7,265 nucleotides of DNA from Oscillibacter sp. (GTDB lineage Bacteria > Bacillota > Clostridia > Oscillospirales > Oscillospiraceae). Location: assembly GCA_003522105.1 (NCBI GenBank), contig DPGF01000033.1:31464-38728 (forward strand), read 5' to 3'. The notes under the pieces were generated by a model, which saw nothing but the letters and a program-made list of their open reading frames with translations, did no database searches and was not told where the DNA came from. Positions 1-5,053 of the stretch are shown piece after piece (positions within the stretch are counted from its first letter, which is position 1; the number at the start of each line of letters is the position of its first letter). Made by a program: the position numbers and the translations under genes.

Positions 1-44
1 TTGAATCTCTTTTTGGAACCGCTGTGGGTTTTCAGCTTGGGCAT
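1..44 (-). CDS. rpmI: 50S ribosomal protein L35, 5' part (runs off left edge)
   Basis: Only the first 14 codons are inside the window. They read MPKLKTHSGSKKRF, the highly conserved N-terminus of bacterial L35, a small basic protein of the large ribosomal subunit. The ATG is preceded by a good ribosome binding site (AAAGGAG, about 7 nt upstream). The gene starts 39 nt after the infC stop on the same strand, which is the standard infC-rpmI-rplT order, so it is almost certainly co-transcribed from the infC promoter. rplT (L20) should lie just beyond the left edge. The identification rests on a short stretch, but one that is diagnostic together with its neighbour. Confidence 0.94.
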   Translation of the reverse strand, partial: MPKLKTHSGSKKRF

Positions 45-83
45 AGTAGTTTCTCCTTTTCGTATTTGTAGTGGCGCTCAAAG

Positions 84-602
84 TTACTTTCCCGCCTTGG
101 GGGAAAGGAAGATCGACATGCTGCGGCCTTCCATTTTCGGCTCTTTATCCAGGTTGGCGACCTCGGCGACAGACTCTGCAAAGCGCACAAGCAGATCGCG
201 GCCGATGTCCGTGTGCGCCATCTCGCGGCCGCGGAAGCGGACAGAGACCTTGACACGGTTGCCGTCGGCAATGAACTTCTGGGCGTTTTTGAGCTTGGTG
301 TTAAAATCGCCCACATCGATACCGGGGGACATGCGCACTTCCTTGACTTCGACGACATGCTGGTTCTTTCTGGCTTCCTTTTCGCGCTTGCCCTGCTCGA
401 AGCGGAACTTGCCGTAGTCCATAAGACGGCAGACGGGCGGCGTGGCCTGCGGAGAGATCTTGACAAGGTCAAGCCCCTGCTCGTCGGCGATGTGCTGCGC
501 CTGCGCGGCAGACATGATGCCGAGCTGCTCACCGGTAGCACTGATGAGACGGATCTCGCTGTCCCGGATCTCCTCGTTGATCTGATGCACGTTGCTGCTA
601 AT
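84..602 (-). CDS. infC: translation initiation factor IF-3, ATT start codon
   Basis: IF-3 binds the 30S subunit, prevents premature joining of the 50S and checks start-codon/initiator-tRNA pairing. The 172-residue product has the N-terminal domain (about 6-75, with NEEIRDSEIRLI at 9-20 and PPVCRLMDYGKF at 55-66), a charged linker and the C-terminal domain (about 83-168, with KVSVRFRGREM at 118-128). Length is normal for the family. The start is chosen as ATT at 602-600: it begins the protein where IF-3 homologues begin, it sits 9 nt after a strong GGAGG, and no in-frame ATG is near. The next in-frame Met upstream is about 45 codons away, on the far side of a terminator hairpin. Rare start codons in infC are known in other bacteria and allow IF-3 to repress its own translation. 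The gene is first in the infC-rpmI operon. Confidence 0.95.
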   Translation of the reverse strand: MSSNVHQINEEIRDSEIRLISATGEQLGIMSAAQAQHIADEQGLDLVKISPQATPPVCRLMDYGKFRFEQGKREKEARKNQHVVEVKEVRMSPGIDVGDFNTKLKNAQKFIADGNRVKVSVRFRGREMAHTDIGRDLLVRFAESVAEVANLDKEPKMEGRSMSIFLSPKAGK

Positions 603-616
603 ACCGAAGCACCTCC
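600..616 (-). promoter_or_regulatory. infC ribosome binding site with AUU start codon
   Basis: On the minus strand GGAGG lies at 616-612, followed by a 9-nt spacer and ATT at 602-600. Spacing and strength are ideal for initiation at the AUU. IF-3 itself discriminates against non-canonical starts, so this arrangement should give negative feedback on IF-3 synthesis, as shown for the E. coli infC AUU codon. Use of the codon here is inferred, not proven. A GTG at codon 5 is a fallback start. Confidence 0.8.
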
Positions 617-770
617 GTTTTTCATAAAGATTTTTGCAAACAAAAAACGAGCACAGAACATTCTGCACCCGTACCATGACACAAAAAGCCCGAAAGCTTT
701 GTTTTCCATGATTGACCCCTTCGCTTTGCTGGGGGTGAGAACGAATGCACCGCTCTTCTTTGTTTTGCGT
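603..770 (-). promoter_or_regulatory. infC operon 5' leader
   Basis: About 165 nt separate the predicted transcription start (near 768-770) from infC. The leader contains an ACCCC/GGGGT pairing around 735-715, a short AAAGC/GCTTT hairpin followed by a T-run around 700-682, and the main terminator-like hairpin at 671-641. It also holds an ATG at 709-707 behind an AGGGG motif that opens a frame running through the hairpins. In Bacillus subtilis the infC leader is an L20-responsive transcription attenuator. This leader sits in the same place and has a terminator, but I could not match its sequence to the known L20-binding fold. Regulation by L20 is therefore inference. Confidence 0.55.
641..671 (-). 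terminator. attenuator-like intrinsic terminator in the infC leader
   Basis: On the minus strand an 11-bp uninterrupted stem (671-661 with 658-648, three G-U pairs) closes a minimal 2-nt loop and is followed at once by six T residues (647-642). It lies about 100-130 nt after the promoter and 40 nt before infC, so unless read through it would stop transcription before the operon. That position is typical of an attenuator rather than of a gene-end terminator. No upstream gene on this strand needs terminating here. Confidence 0.75.
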
Positions 771-774
771 AGAT

Positions 775-803
775 AGTATATGCTCTATCTTCCGGTTTGT
801 CAA
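775..803 (-). promoter_or_regulatory. infC operon promoter (SigA type)
   Basis: On the minus strand a perfect -35 TTGACA (803-798) and a near-perfect -10 TATACT (780-775) are separated by exactly 17 nt. The predicted start is near 768-770. This strength fits a ribosomal protein operon. It is divergent from the small plus-strand gene at 904. Confidence 0.9.
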
Positions 804-836
804 CAGCAATTTGCGAAAATAAGCAGAAAATCCGCG

Positions 837-866
837 GTATATTTTTACTTTCCGCCGTCAACACTA
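837..866 (+). promoter_or_regulatory. possible forespore (SigG-like) promoter
   Basis: GTATA at 837-841 and AACACTA at 860-866 are separated by 18 nt. The SigG pattern known from Bacillus (GHATR, 18 nt, CATNMTA) is matched fully in the first element and at 5 of 7 positions in the second. Start of transcription would be near 873, just before the ribosome binding site of the Asn/Gln-rich peptide. No convincing SigA promoter is seen for that gene. The match is weak enough to occur by chance, so it is a suggestion only. Confidence 0.25.
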
Positions 867-903
867 TGCTTGCAGGCAAAAAAGCGGAAGGGAGGCGACG
901 GGC

Positions 904-999
904 ATGAAGGAGAACCGCAACCAGAACAAGACCAAAAATCAGGAAAACACCAACCAGGAGCAGAACCAGAACAGCAACCAGAACAGAAACAACCGCTGA
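904..999 (+). CDS. 31-residue Asn/Gln-rich small protein
   Basis: The gene is a short frame starting MKENRNQNK and ending QNRNNR. Of 31 residues, 12 are Asn and 6 are Gln; Lys, Arg and Glu make up most of the rest, the net charge is about +3, and there are no hydrophobic residues apart from the initiator Met. It should be soluble and unstructured. Support for a real gene: GGGAGG with suitable spacing before the ATG, a dedicated terminator 12 nt after the stop, and a base composition (A-rich) unlike its GC-rich surroundings but kept in one frame. The 10-base word AACCAGAACA occurs three times (919-928, 964-973, 976-985), so it may have grown by repeat duplication. Family not recognised. The composition recalls gamma-type small acid-soluble spore proteins, but the homology is unproven. 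Confidence 0.68.
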   Translation: MKENRNQNKTKNQENTNQEQNQNSNQNRNNR

Positions 1000-1011
1000 C
1001 CGTACTCAGGG

Positions 1012-1050
1012 ATACAGGGCTTCGAATGCTTTCGGGGTCCTGTATTTTTT
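1012..1050 (+). terminator. terminator of the Asn/Gln-rich peptide gene
   Basis: ATACAGG (1012-1018) pairs with CCTGTAT (1039-1045). An inner CGAA/TTCG stem (1023-1026, 1031-1034) shortens the loop, and the outer stem runs straight into six T residues (1045-1050). It lies 12 nt after the stop at 999, which supports the small frame as a separately transcribed gene. Confidence 0.85.
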
Positions 1051-1073
1051 ATCGAACCTTAATGTATCGACCC

Positions 1074-1102
1074 TTGCATGTCTTTTGCTTTCATGCTATG
1101 CT
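1074..1102 (+). promoter_or_regulatory. probable promoter of the small membrane protein gene
   Basis: TTGCAT at 1074-1079 and TATGCT at 1097-1102 are separated by exactly 17 nt. Each hexamer matches the SigA consensus at 4 or 5 of 6 positions. It falls between the preceding terminator and the ribosome binding site at 1142-1148, where a promoter is needed. Confidence 0.6.
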
Positions 1103-1152
1103 TTTACCGAAAAATCCGCACTACCGCATTTCCATCATCAGAAAGGAGCGTC

Positions 1153-1644
1153 ATGCTGGACTCCCTCTCATACTGGCTGCACGAAACGCCGCTCGGCGAA
1201 GCGCTGCTCACAATGTTCATCTCCATGCTGCCCGTTGTGGAGCTGCGCGGCGGGCTGCCCGCAGGCGTTGCAATGGGGCTGCCGATCCCTGCGGCGTTTT
1301 TCTCCTCGCTCGTTGGCAATATGATCCCCGTACCGTTCGTCATTCTCTTCGTCCGCCCCCTTTTCCGGTGGGTGCGCATACATATCCCCAAGCTCGGGCA
1401 CTTCGTTTCAACGCTTGAAGCGCGGGCGCAGGCAAAGAGCGTAAATGTTGTCCGCTATCAGACGTGGGGGCTGCTGCTGTTTGTCGCCATTCCGCTGCCG
1501 GGCACCGGCGCGTGGACGGGCGCGCTCATCGCCGCCGTGCTCAATATGCGCTTGAAGCGTGCCGTGCCGGTCATCTTCCTCGGCGTCGCCATCGCGGGCT
1601 GCATCATCACCATACTGACGCACGGGGTCAGTATGCTTATCTGA
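1153..1644 (+). CDS. small membrane protein, Sm_multidrug_ex family (PF06695-like)
   Basis: The 163-residue product is mostly hydrophobic. Its features fit the family named small multi-drug export protein, whose transport role is not well established: the early motif MLPVVELRGGLPAG (about 25-38), the GN-IPVPFVILF segment (about 55-66) and the LPGTGAWTGALIA segment in the second half. Four or five membrane segments are expected, with a short cytoplasmic basic stretch in the middle. The ATG at 1153 is chosen over the in-frame ATG at 1078, which lies inside the promoter, because AAAGGAG precedes it at the right distance and because the family begins near here. The gene is monocistronic, with its own promoter and terminator, and converges on glmS. 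Family assignment is firm; the substrate is unknown. Confidence 0.88.
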   Translation: MLDSLSYWLHETPLGEALLTMFISMLPVVELRGGLPAGVAMGLPIPAAFFSSLVGNMIPVPFVILFVRPLFRWVRIHIPKLGHFVSTLEARAQAKSVNVVRYQTWGLLLFVAIPLPGTGAWTGALIAAVLNMRLKRAVPVIFLGVAIAGCIITILTHGVSMLI

Positions 1645-1655
1645 ATCGGCCGCAC

Positions 1656-1702
1656 AAAGGGGGTGTTCTCTCGCGTGAGAGAATGCCCCTTTTATATTTT
1701 TT
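1656..1702 (+). terminator. strong terminator of the small membrane protein gene
   Basis: AAAGGGG (1656-1662) and GTGTTCTCTC (1663-1672) pair with GAGAGAATGC (1677-1686) and CCCTTTT (1687-1693). The long stem of about 16 bp has a tetraloop (1673-1676) and is followed by a T-rich tail to 1702. It starts 11 nt after the stop at 1644. Confidence 0.9.
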
Positions 1703-1725
1703 CTCCTCTTAACAAGGGGGAGAAG

Positions 1726-1757
1726 AAAAAGAAGTACCCTTGCGGGTGCCTCTTTTT
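1726..1757. terminator. bidirectional terminator between glmS and its convergent neighbour
   Basis: The stem GAAG-ACCC / GGGT-CCTC (1731-1738 with 1743-1752; one A-G mismatch) is flanked by an A-tract on the left (1726-1730) and a T-tract on the right (1753-1757), so it works on either strand. On the minus strand it begins only 2 nt after the glmS stop and is the glmS terminator. On the plus strand it backs up the terminator at 1656-1702. Confidence 0.85.
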
Positions 1758-1758
1758 G

Positions 1759-3603
1759 TTATTCAACAGTAACAGATTTCGCGAGATTTCTCGGCTTATC
1801 GATATCGCATCCACGCTGAAGCGCAACGTAATACGAAAACAGCTGCAGCGGCACCACGCCGAGCGACGGCAGCAGCATTTGCGCCGTATCGGGGACGGTG
1901 ATAACGTTTTCGACGGTCTTTTCCATCTCCTCGCGGTGGCTCTCGGTCGTGAGCGCCAGCACGTCCGCGCCGCGCGCCTTGACCTCGACCACGTTGCTCA
2001 TCGCCTTGTCGAAAAGAGGCGCATAGGTGCCCAGCGCGATGACGAGCGTACCGTCCTCGATGAGTGAGATCGTGCCGTGCTTGAGCTCGCCGGAGGCGTA
2101 GGCCTCGGAGTGAATGTAGCTGATCTCCTTGAGCTTGAGCGAGCCTTCCAGCCCCAGCGCATAGTCAAGGTTGCGGCCGATGAAGAATACCGAGTTGTGA
2201 TTGAAACACTGCGCGGCATACTTCGGAATGTCCTTGCAGCTCTCGCTTGCAAGGAACTGCTCCATCTTCTCGGGCAGCCTCTGGAGCTCTGCCACCGCTT
2301 CGTCGTACTCTTCCTTCTTCACCGTGCCGAGCGCCTCGCCGAAGGCAAGGCCGATCATATCAAGCACGGCAAGCTGCGTGGAGTAGGCCTTGGTCGTCGC
2401 AACGGCGATCTCGGGGCCGGCCCAGGTGTAGAGCACATCGTCCGACTCGCGCGCGATAGACGAGCCGACCACGTTGACGACGGAGAGGATATAGGCGCCG
2501 CGCTTTTTCGCCTCGCGCAGGGCCGCCATGGTGTCGAGCGTCTCGCCCGACTGGGAAATGACGATCACGAGCGACTGATCGTCCACGATGGGGTCGCTGT
2601 AGCGGAACTCGGAAGCAAGCACGACCTCGACATTGCGGCGCAGCAGGTGTTCGAGGTTATATTTGCCGATCATGCCGACATGGTAGGAAGAGCCGCAGGC
2701 GACGATGAAGATACGGGTGAATTCGCGCATCTTCTCCACAGGGAGCTTCAGATCGCCGAAGACGATCCTGCCGTCCTTCACGCGCGGGGAGATCGCGCGG
2801 CGCAGCGCCTCGGGCTGCTCCATGATCTCCTTGAGCATGAAGTGCTGATAGCCGCCCTTTTCCGCGGCGGAAACCTCCCAGTTGATGGTAAAGTGCTCCT
2901 TTTCGACCTTCTGCTCGAGTGCGTCGTAGACCTCGATGCCCTCGCGCGTCAGCACGGCGACCTCGCCGTCCTCCATGTAGGCCACGTCGCGCGTGTGCTT
3001 GATGATAGCCGTCACGTCGGAGGCGAGGAAATTGCAGCCCTTGCCGTAGCCGAGCAGCAGCGGCGCGTCCTTGCGCGCGGCGATGATGCGGTCGGGACAG
3101 TCGGCACAGAGCATGCCGAGCGCGTAAGCGCCCTCGATGCGGCGCAGCACGCGGCCCACGGCCTCCAAAAAGTCGTGGCACTCGTTGTAGTAGAATTCAA
3201 GCAGCTGCGCCACGACCTCGGTATCGGTCTCGGACTTGAAGGTGATGCCCTGCCCGATCAGAAATTCCTTGATCTCAACATAGTTTTCGATGATGCCGTT
3301 GTGAATGACGGCGAACTTTCCGTTCTCGCTCACGTGGGGGTGGGAGTTGGCGATATTCGGCGCGCCGTGTGTCGCCCAGCGGGTGTGACCAAGGCCGATG
3401 CAGCCTTCGATGTCGGCGCCGCCGTGGATCTCATCACTGAGCACCTTCAACCGGCCGACAGCCTTTCGCACCTGCAATTTCTGCTCTGAGGAAATGACGG
3501 CCACACCCGCGGAGTCATACCCGCGATACTCAAGATGCGCCAGCCCGTCCAGCAGGATGGGCGCCGCCTGTTCGTTACCAATGAATCCAACGATTCCGCA
3601 CAT
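1759..3603 (-). CDS. glmS: glutamine--fructose-6-phosphate aminotransferase (isomerizing)
   Basis: GlmS makes glucosamine-6-phosphate from fructose-6-phosphate and glutamine, the first committed step to UDP-GlcNAc and so to peptidoglycan. The 614-residue protein has the full layout. The class II glutaminase domain has catalytic Cys2 (MCGIVGFIG), YRGYDSAG at 26-33, GHTRWATHG at 72-80 and HNGIIENY at 101-108. Two SIS sugar-isomerase domains follow, with VACGSSYHVG at 301-310, SQSGETLD at 350-357 and TKAYSTQ at 404-410. The C-terminal signature DKPRNLAKSVTVE (602-614) is intact. The start is fixed at 3603 because Cys2 must become the N-terminal residue after Met removal, and AAAAGGAG precedes it. 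The frame stays open upstream to 3888, but that stretch is the ribozyme. Monocistronic. Confidence 0.97.
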   Translation of the reverse strand: MCGIVGFIGNEQAAPILLDGLAHLEYRGYDSAGVAVISSEQKLQVRKAVGRLKVLSDEIHGGADIEGCIGLGHTRWATHGAPNIANSHPHVSENGKFAVIHNGIIENYVEIKEFLIGQGITFKSETDTEVVAQLLEFYYNECHDFLEAVGRVLRRIEGAYALGMLCADCPDRIIAARKDAPLLLGYGKGCNFLASDVTAIIKHTRDVAYMEDGEVAVLTREGIEVYDALEQKVEKEHFTINWEVSAAEKGGYQHFMLKEIMEQPEALRRAISPRVKDGRIVFGDLKLPVEKMREFTRIFIVACGSSYHVGMIGKYNLEHLLRRNVEVVLASEFRYSDPIVDDQSLVIVISQSGETLDTMAALREAKKRGAYILSVVNVVGSSIARESDDVLYTWAGPEIAVATTKAYSTQLAVLDMIGLAFGEALGTVKKEEYDEAVAELQRLPEKMEQFLASESCKDIPKYAAQCFNHNSVFFIGRNLDYALGLEGSLKLKEISYIHSEAYASGELKHGTISLIEDGTLVIALGTYAPLFDKAMSNVVEVKARGADVLALTTESHREEMEKTVENVITVPDTAQMLLPSLGVVPLQLFSYYVALQRGCDIDKPRNLAKSVTVE

Positions 3604-3679
3604 ATTAAAAGTTTCTCCTTTTGATGATTCTGAAAAATGGGCATAACTACCCCTTTGCGGCGCAAAGCCGCTGTTCGTC

Positions 3680-3712
3680 AAAAGGACAAATGCGCAGTCA
3701 TTTGTCACTTTT
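3680..3712 (-). promoter_or_regulatory. second hairpin between glmS ribozyme and glmS
   Basis: On the minus strand AAAAG-(T)-GACAAATG (3712-3699) pairs with CATTTGTC-CTTTT (3692-3680): 13 bp, one bulged T and a 6-nt loop. It follows the ribozyme directly and leaves about 75 nt to the glmS start. The 3' arm ends in only four T, which also pair with the A-tract, so it could be a weak terminator, a stabilising 5' end for the cleaved mRNA, or simple spacer structure. Confidence 0.5.
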
Positions 3713-3713
3713 T

Positions 3714-3860
3714 CCGTGGTCACAGCCCCTTTGTTCTGCGGTCGCCCGCATGTTTGTCGGCTGTGTGCGCGCCCACGGGCGCGGGGAAGCATCCGCCGAA
3801 GATTCGATCCTCGTCCCACCTCGTCGTCCCGCCGGAAAGGCGGGCGCTGGCGCTTATGAT
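3714..3860 (-). ncRNA. glmS self-cleaving ribozyme (glucosamine-6-phosphate riboswitch)
   Basis: Read on the minus strand, the region upstream of glmS carries the conserved glmS ribozyme core. AAGCGCC holds the cleavage site, between A3854 and G3853. It is followed by a CCCGCC/GGCGGG hairpin, then GACGAGG, then ATCGAATCTTCGGCGGATG. The 3' domain follows, with CACAGCC pairing GGCTGTG and CCGTGG pairing CCACGG. In this family glucosamine-6-phosphate acts as the cofactor for cleavage, and the cut mRNA is degraded, so the product of GlmS lowers its own synthesis. Position and strand fit exactly. The 3' boundary is set by the last pairing element I can see. An ATGGAG/CTCCAT hairpin (3858-3873) sits at the 5' edge. 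I could not identify a convincing promoter between 3874 and 3988. Confidence 0.93.
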
Positions 3861-3961
3861 GGAGAAAACTCCATAACTCCTTTCTCATCTGCGATTTTTG
3901 GTCTATTTCAAGCCGGATATTCTCCGGGTGAAAACGGTTATTTTATCCCCCTGCGGGGCAA

Positions 3962-3979
3962 ACTCCCACAAAAGGGAGT
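3962..3979 (+). promoter_or_regulatory. hairpin covering the DUF421 gene ribosome binding site
   Basis: ACTCCC (3962-3967) pairs perfectly with GGGAGT (3974-3979) around a 6-nt ACAAAA loop. The right arm is the ribosome binding site of the gene at 3989, so when folded it would hide the GGAG from ribosomes. It may also be one of several small palindromes in this intergenic gap. Further upstream are CCGGA/TCCGG around 3912-3926 and CCCC/GGGG around 3947-3958. Confidence 0.45.
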
Positions 3980-3988
3980 GATCAATGA

Positions 3989-4672
3989 ATGGCTACCGCC
4001 TTTATCCGCACGATCGTGCTCTATTTTCTCATCATGATCGGTTTGCGGCTGCTCGGCAAGCGGCAGATCGGCGAGCTGGAACCCATCGAGCTCGTGCTCA
4101 CGCTGCTCATCTCAGACCTTGCGGCCGTACCGATGCAGGACTTTGGCATTCCGCTTTTAAACGGCGTTATCCCGATCGTGACGCTTTTGTCGCTTTCGAT
4201 GCTGCTCTCGTGGGGCAGCGTCCGCTCCATCCGGCTGCGGCGGCTCATCTGCGGCAGCCCGACGGCGCTCATTTTAGACGGCAAGGTGCAGCAGGACGCG
4301 ATGCGTCACAATCGCTTCACGCTCGATGAGCTCATCGAAGAGCTGCGGTCGCAGGGCGTCAGCGATCTCACGACCGTCAAATACGCCGTACTCGAAACGG
4401 ACGGCGGCCTCTCGGTCCTGCTCTATCCCGATGAGCAGAGCATAACGCCCAAGCAGCTTGGAAAACCTGTGAAGGACGACACCTTCCTCCCGCACATCTT
4501 CATCAACGACGGACGGGTGCTGGACGAAAATCTTTCGCTTGCGGGATTGGACAGCGCATGGCTGCAAAAGCAGGTGCGCGCGCAGGGCTACCGCGCCCCG
4601 TCGGAGATCTTTCTCCTCTCGCTCGACGGCGCGGGCAAGATCCTCTGCATCGGAAAGGACAACAACCAATGA
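3989..4672 (+). CDS. DUF421 (YetF-like) membrane protein
   Basis: The 227-residue protein has three hydrophobic segments near the N-terminus (about 4-22, 33-49, 57-78), followed by a soluble C-terminal half. The conserved family motif RLLGKRQIGELEPIELVL (20-37) with downstream AAVPM, and a later VKYAVLETDGGLSVLLY stretch, identify DUF421. Length matches B. subtilis YetF. The family's biochemical role is unsettled; members such as YetF and the 2Duf protein of Bacillus spores have been tied to the spore inner membrane and heat resistance. The start at 3989 is chosen because the ATG at 3985 opens another frame. The ribosome binding site GGGAG sits about 10 nt upstream inside a hairpin. The stop overlaps the start of the next gene (ATGA), so the two are translationally coupled. 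Confidence 0.92.
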   Translation: MATAFIRTIVLYFLIMIGLRLLGKRQIGELEPIELVLTLLISDLAAVPMQDFGIPLLNGVIPIVTLLSLSMLLSWGSVRSIRLRRLICGSPTALILDGKVQQDAMRHNRFTLDELIEELRSQGVSDLTTVKYAVLETDGGLSVLLYPDEQSITPKQLGKPVKDDTFLPHIFINDGRVLDENLSLAGLDSAWLQKQVRAQGYRAPSEIFLLSLDGAGKILCIGKDNNQ

Positions 4673-5052
4673 AGCGATTTTTCTGGATCCCGTTTTTGCT
4701 GCTGCTCGCGCTCTTTTCCGCAACGCTCTTGAACGCCGCCGTTGCCGACGGGCTGGTGCAGGGCTGGTGCGCGGAGCTCGACAAATTGCAGGACACCGCA
4801 CAGGCGGAGGACTGGGACAGCGTGCGCGGTGATCTCTCCGCGCTTCACGAAAGCTGGGACAAGCACACGGCATATTTCCACATCGTTTTGCAGCACGATG
4901 AACTCAACGAGGTCGAATCCCTCCTTGCCAAGGCAGACAGCTTCGCCTTCGAGCAGGACAAAGCAGAGCTGCGTGCGTGTATCGCCGAGCTCAAATCTCA
5001 GATGCTCGTCCTATCGGAAATGCAGGAAATTTCGATCCGGAATATCCTGTAG
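4669..5052 (+). CDS. DUF4363-like membrane-anchored protein
   Basis: The 127-residue protein starts MKRFFWIPFLLLLALFSATL: basic end plus one hydrophobic helix (about 4-24), so it is either a single-pass anchor or a signal peptide. The remainder looks all-helical and charged, with DWDSVRGDLSALHESWDKH (about 46-64) and an EVESLLAKADSFAF stretch. This pattern, the size and the position next to DUF421 match the DUF4363 family of Clostridia, whose function is unknown. Its ATG overlaps the DUF421 stop by 4 nt (ATGA), and an AAAGGA lies upstream within DUF421, so the two are made together and probably act together in the membrane. No terminator is visible after it; it ends 1 nt from the convergent nrdR stop. 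Confidence 0.78.
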   Translation: MKRFFWIPFLLLLALFSATLLNAAVADGLVQGWCAELDKLQDTAQAEDWDSVRGDLSALHESWDKHTAYFHIVLQHDELNEVESLLAKADSFAFEQDKAELRACIAELKSQMLVLSEMQEISIRNIL

Positions 5053-5053
5053 C

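Noticed and set aside
682..700. First hairpin with T-run in the infC leader as a second terminator
   Set aside because: Stem of only about 5 bp, mostly A-T; mentioned as leader structure but too weak to call a terminator.
32..709. Long open frame overlapping the whole of infC in another phase
   Set aside because: High GC leaves alternate frames open; the infC frame has clear IF-3 homology. Only the leader part before 602 is worth considering.
2077..3489. 470-codon plus-strand open frame antisense to glmS
   Set aside because: It is the mirror of GC-rich glmS codons, with a composition dominated by Leu, Ala, His, Asp and Arg and no recognisable domain.
3604..3888. N-terminal extension of GlmS by 95 residues in the same frame
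   Set aside because: The stretch is the glmS ribozyme and leader; GlmS needs Cys2 at its N-terminus, and the ribosome binding site precedes 3603.
3915..3944. Possible SigF-like promoter for DUF421 (GGATA, 16 nt, GGTTATTTT)
   Set aside because: Mismatch in both elements, and such degenerate patterns occur often by chance; not enough to annotate.
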